A stretch of DNA of 64,000 bases from Sphingomonas liriopis (lineage in GTDB: Bacteria > Pseudomonadota > Alphaproteobacteria > Sphingomonadales > Sphingomonadaceae), in contig NZ_JAMLDY010000001.1 of the NCBI RefSeq assembly GCF_024211255.1, forward strand, positions 245,966 to 309,965. The letters run 5' to 3'. This document shows, one piece after another, positions 62,543-64,000 of the stretch. Every line of letters starts with the position of its first letter. The first letter of the stretch is position 1. The notes beneath the pieces are model-generated. The model was not told where the DNA came from, searched no databases, and worked only from the letters and a program-made list of their open reading frames with translations. Both the position numbers and the translations under genes were made by a program.

Positions 62543-63292
62543 TCAGTCGAAACTCGCCTGTCCGCCGTCCAGCGGGATCGTCGCGCCGGTCAGATAGCCG
62601 GCATCGTCGCTCGCCAGCATCGCGACCGCCCGCCCGATATCGGTGTGCGGATCGCCCAGCCGGCCGAGCGGAATGGTGCGGAAGAACGCCGCCGCCTCGT
62701 CGGCATGCGCGGCGATCCAGCGCTCCATCGCCTCGCTCAGTGCATGCGGCGCGACCGACAGCACGCGGATATTGTCGCGGCCCCATTCGGACGCGGCTGC
62801 CCGCCCCAGTACGCGCATCGCCTGCTTGACCGCGCCATAGGCGCCGAAACCGGCCATGTCCCAGCGCACCGCCGCCGAACTGACGAGATTGAAGATGACG
62901 CCGCCGCCCCGCGACCGCATTGCCGGCGCGACCAGCTTCATCAAACGAAACGCGGCCAGAGGGCCGCTCTCGAACCCGGCGACGAAGGCAGCGTCGGTGA
63001 CGTCCTCGATCCGGCCTAGTGGCACTTCCTGCGCATTGTTGACGAGGATGTCGATGCCGCCGAACGCCGCGACCGTGCCGTCGACGATCGCCCCGCACGC
63101 GACCTCGTCGCGCACGTCTCCGACCACGTAGCGCGCGTCGGCGAGCCGCTCCGCGGCAACAGCCAGAACCGCCGCGGTCCGACCCGACAGCATCACCCGC
63201 GCACCCGCTTCGCGCAGCGCGGTCGCGATACCGAGACCGACCCCCCGGCCACCCCCGGTCACCAGCGCGACCTTGCCGCTCAGATCAACCAC
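62543..63292 (-). CDS. SDR family oxidoreductase, GTG start
   Basis: 249 residues: GKVALVTGGGRGVGLG, ILVNNAQE, NLVSSAAVRWDMAGFGAYGAVKQAM (Ser and YxxxK), ending in TGATIPLDGGQASFD. The start is GTG at 63292; no ATG gives a better N-terminus. It starts the operon sulfatase-FGE, so it may oxidise the product released by the sulfatase (for example a 3-hydroxysteroid). That link is inference from gene order only. Divergent from the Rieske pseudogene. Confidence 0.8.
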   Translation of the reverse strand: MVDLSGKVALVTGGGRGVGLGIATALREAGARVMLSGRTAAVLAVAAERLADARYVVGDVRDEVACGAIVDGTVAAFGGIDILVNNAQEVPLGRIEDVTDAAFVAGFESGPLAAFRLMKLVAPAMRSRGGGVIFNLVSSAAVRWDMAGFGAYGAVKQAMRVLGRAAASEWGRDNIRVLSVAPHALSEAMERWIAAHADEAAAFFRTIPLGRLGDPHTDIGRAVAMLASDDAGYLTGATIPLDGGQASFD

Positions 63293-63310
63293 GAAACGGC
63301 GGTCCCACCC

Positions 63311-63346
63311 GCATATTGCGCAGTTTCATGGCATAATTTGCGCGAG
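63311..63346. repeat. Direct repeat in the SDR/Rieske divergent region
   Basis: GCATATTGCGCAG (63311-63323) and GCATAATTTGCGCGAG (63331-63346) repeat with a 20-bp offset, two helical turns. A 14-bp palindrome GTCATG-CT-CATGAC (63346-63359) follows. The TTGCGC core resembles the TTGCGT half-site of the shared motif but lacks its partner arm. It may be a separate regulator-binding site. Confidence 0.35.
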
Positions 63347-63465
63347 TCATGCTCATGACAATCAACAGTCTATCCCGAAAGGCGTAGTGAAGCGAGCAAC
63401 ACCTGATCGCTCTCGGCGCAACGCGCAAGCGCCCGCAGCGATCGGTCGGCAAGAGAGGATGACTA

Positions 63466-63879
63466 ATGGCGACTTCGGCAGACTACCGACGCGTCGACTT
63501 CGAGTATCCGCGTGGCTGGTTCATGATCGGCCCGGCGACCGAAGCGACCGCCGCCCCGCGTGCGATCCGCTATTTCGGGCAGGATCTCGTCATCTATCGC
63601 GGCGAACGCGGCACGCCCTATATCGTCGAGGCCTATTGCCCGCACATGGGCGCGCATCTCGCCAACAACTCGACCTCCTATATCGTCCGGGACAATGAGC
63701 AGGTGGAGGGCGGATCGATCCGATGCCCCTATCACGGCTAGCGGTTCGGCACCGACGGTCAGTGCAACCACATTCCCTACTCCGACTTCCGACCCAAGGC
63801 GGCGAAGCTGCGCACCTTTCCGACGATCGAGCGCGCCGGCATCATCTGGATGTGGCACGATCCGGAGGGGCTGGAGCTA
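63466..63879 (+). pseudogene. Rieske oxygenase (KshA-like) gene, amber-interrupted and truncated by an IS
   Basis: The N-terminal 91 codons encode a Rieske domain: YPRGWFMIG, then EAYCPHMGAHL (Cys-x-His) and RCPYHG (Cys-x2-His). The next codon is TAG at 63739-63741 where relatives have Trp (CPxHxW), a single-base change from TGG. The same frame continues with RFGTDGQCNHIPYSD and IIWMWHDPEGLE, typical of KshA-type 3-ketosteroid 9-alpha-hydroxylase oxygenases. Homology ends near 63876, where an IS5-like element begins, so the catalytic domain is missing in this copy. GAGAGGA lies upstream of the ATG. Confidence 0.8.
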
Positions 63880-64000
63880 GGGTCCGGACCCAATAACCGG
63901 CTTCCGTTGGATGCCTGATGGTGATTCACTACCTTTGTGAGGAGGTAGTGAAATGGCGGATTTCTTCTGGTTTTCCGATGCGCAGTGGGAGCGGATCGCG
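63877..64000 (+). mobile_element. Left end of an IS5-family element, inserted in the Rieske gene
   Basis: CTAG at 63877-63880 fits the YTAR (or TA) target type of IS5-related elements. The palindrome GGGTCCGGACCC (63880-63891) at the junction is the probable terminal inverted repeat end, followed by the leader and a transposase start at 63953. The other end is outside the window, so the exact boundary and target duplication are not proven. Confidence 0.7.
63953..64000 (+). CDS. IS5-family transposase, N-terminal end (partial)
   Basis: Sixteen codons are present, MADFFWFSDAQWERIA, the common start of IS5-type DDE transposases with a ...FFWxSDAQ pattern. A GAGGAGG lies 7 nt before the ATG. The catalytic part lies beyond the window. 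Confidence 0.8.
   Translation, partial: MADFFWFSDAQWERIA

Overview
The window is very GC-rich and densely packed with protein genes. It has a TonB-dependent receptor without a SusD partner, PQQ, Baeyer-Villiger and Tat-exported enzymes, long ATGA-overlapped operons, and no rRNA or tRNA genes that I can see. Together these suggest an alphaproteobacterium of the Sphingomonadales. This is inferred from gene content and style, because no taxonomic marker gene is present.

Layout. (1) Positions 1-7124: after the tail of an aldo/keto reductase, a minus-strand operon carries the steroid A/B-ring meta-cleavage enzymes in the order HsaA, HsaD, HsaB, HsaE, HsaG, HsaF, followed by a TIM-barrel isomerase and an SDR. 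(2) Positions 7333-24523: a divergent plus-strand operon starts with the extradiol dioxygenase HsaC and continues with a nearly complete set of ring C/D genes: ipdA, ipdB, an extra crotonase, ipdC, echA20, fadE31-, fadE32- and fadE33-like genes, fadA6, an Rv3548c-like SDR, ipdF, a MaoC hydratase, a ketosteroid isomerase, a second thiolase, fadE30, fadD3 and an esterase. (3) Positions 24520-32032: YbaK, an SDR and a HAPMO-type Baeyer-Villiger monooxygenase on the minus strand, divergent from an aldehyde dehydrogenase, an extended SDR with a zinc-ribbon tail, and a frameshifted ferredoxin reductase. (4) Positions 32046-40535: a TonB receptor operon with a PQQ dehydrogenase, an alpha/beta hydrolase and a GH3 glycosidase. 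(5) Positions 40965-45658: an Old Yellow Enzyme, then a minus-strand operon of two SnoaL-like proteins, an SDR and an uncharacterised HxD protein, then a small exported protein. (6) Positions 45710-63292: three sulfatases, a formylglycine-generating enzyme, GH1, GH3 and GH106 glycosidases, and two esterases. (7) Positions 63466-64000: a KshA-like Rieske oxygenase gene broken by an amber codon and cut by an IS5-type element.

How it works together. Regions 1-3 would convert a steroid nucleus through 3-HSA, 4,9-DSHA and HIP to central metabolites. Regions 4 and 6 would import the substrate and strip sugars and sulfates from it. I propose that the locus serves steroid conjugates such as saponin-like glycosides or steroid sulfates. 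This is inference. Supporting it, a 32-bp operator-like motif (TTGCGT-N18-CTACGCAA and variants) occurs in four intergenic regions, at the steroid operons and also at the TonB receptor/GH3 operon. No transcription regulator is encoded in the window.
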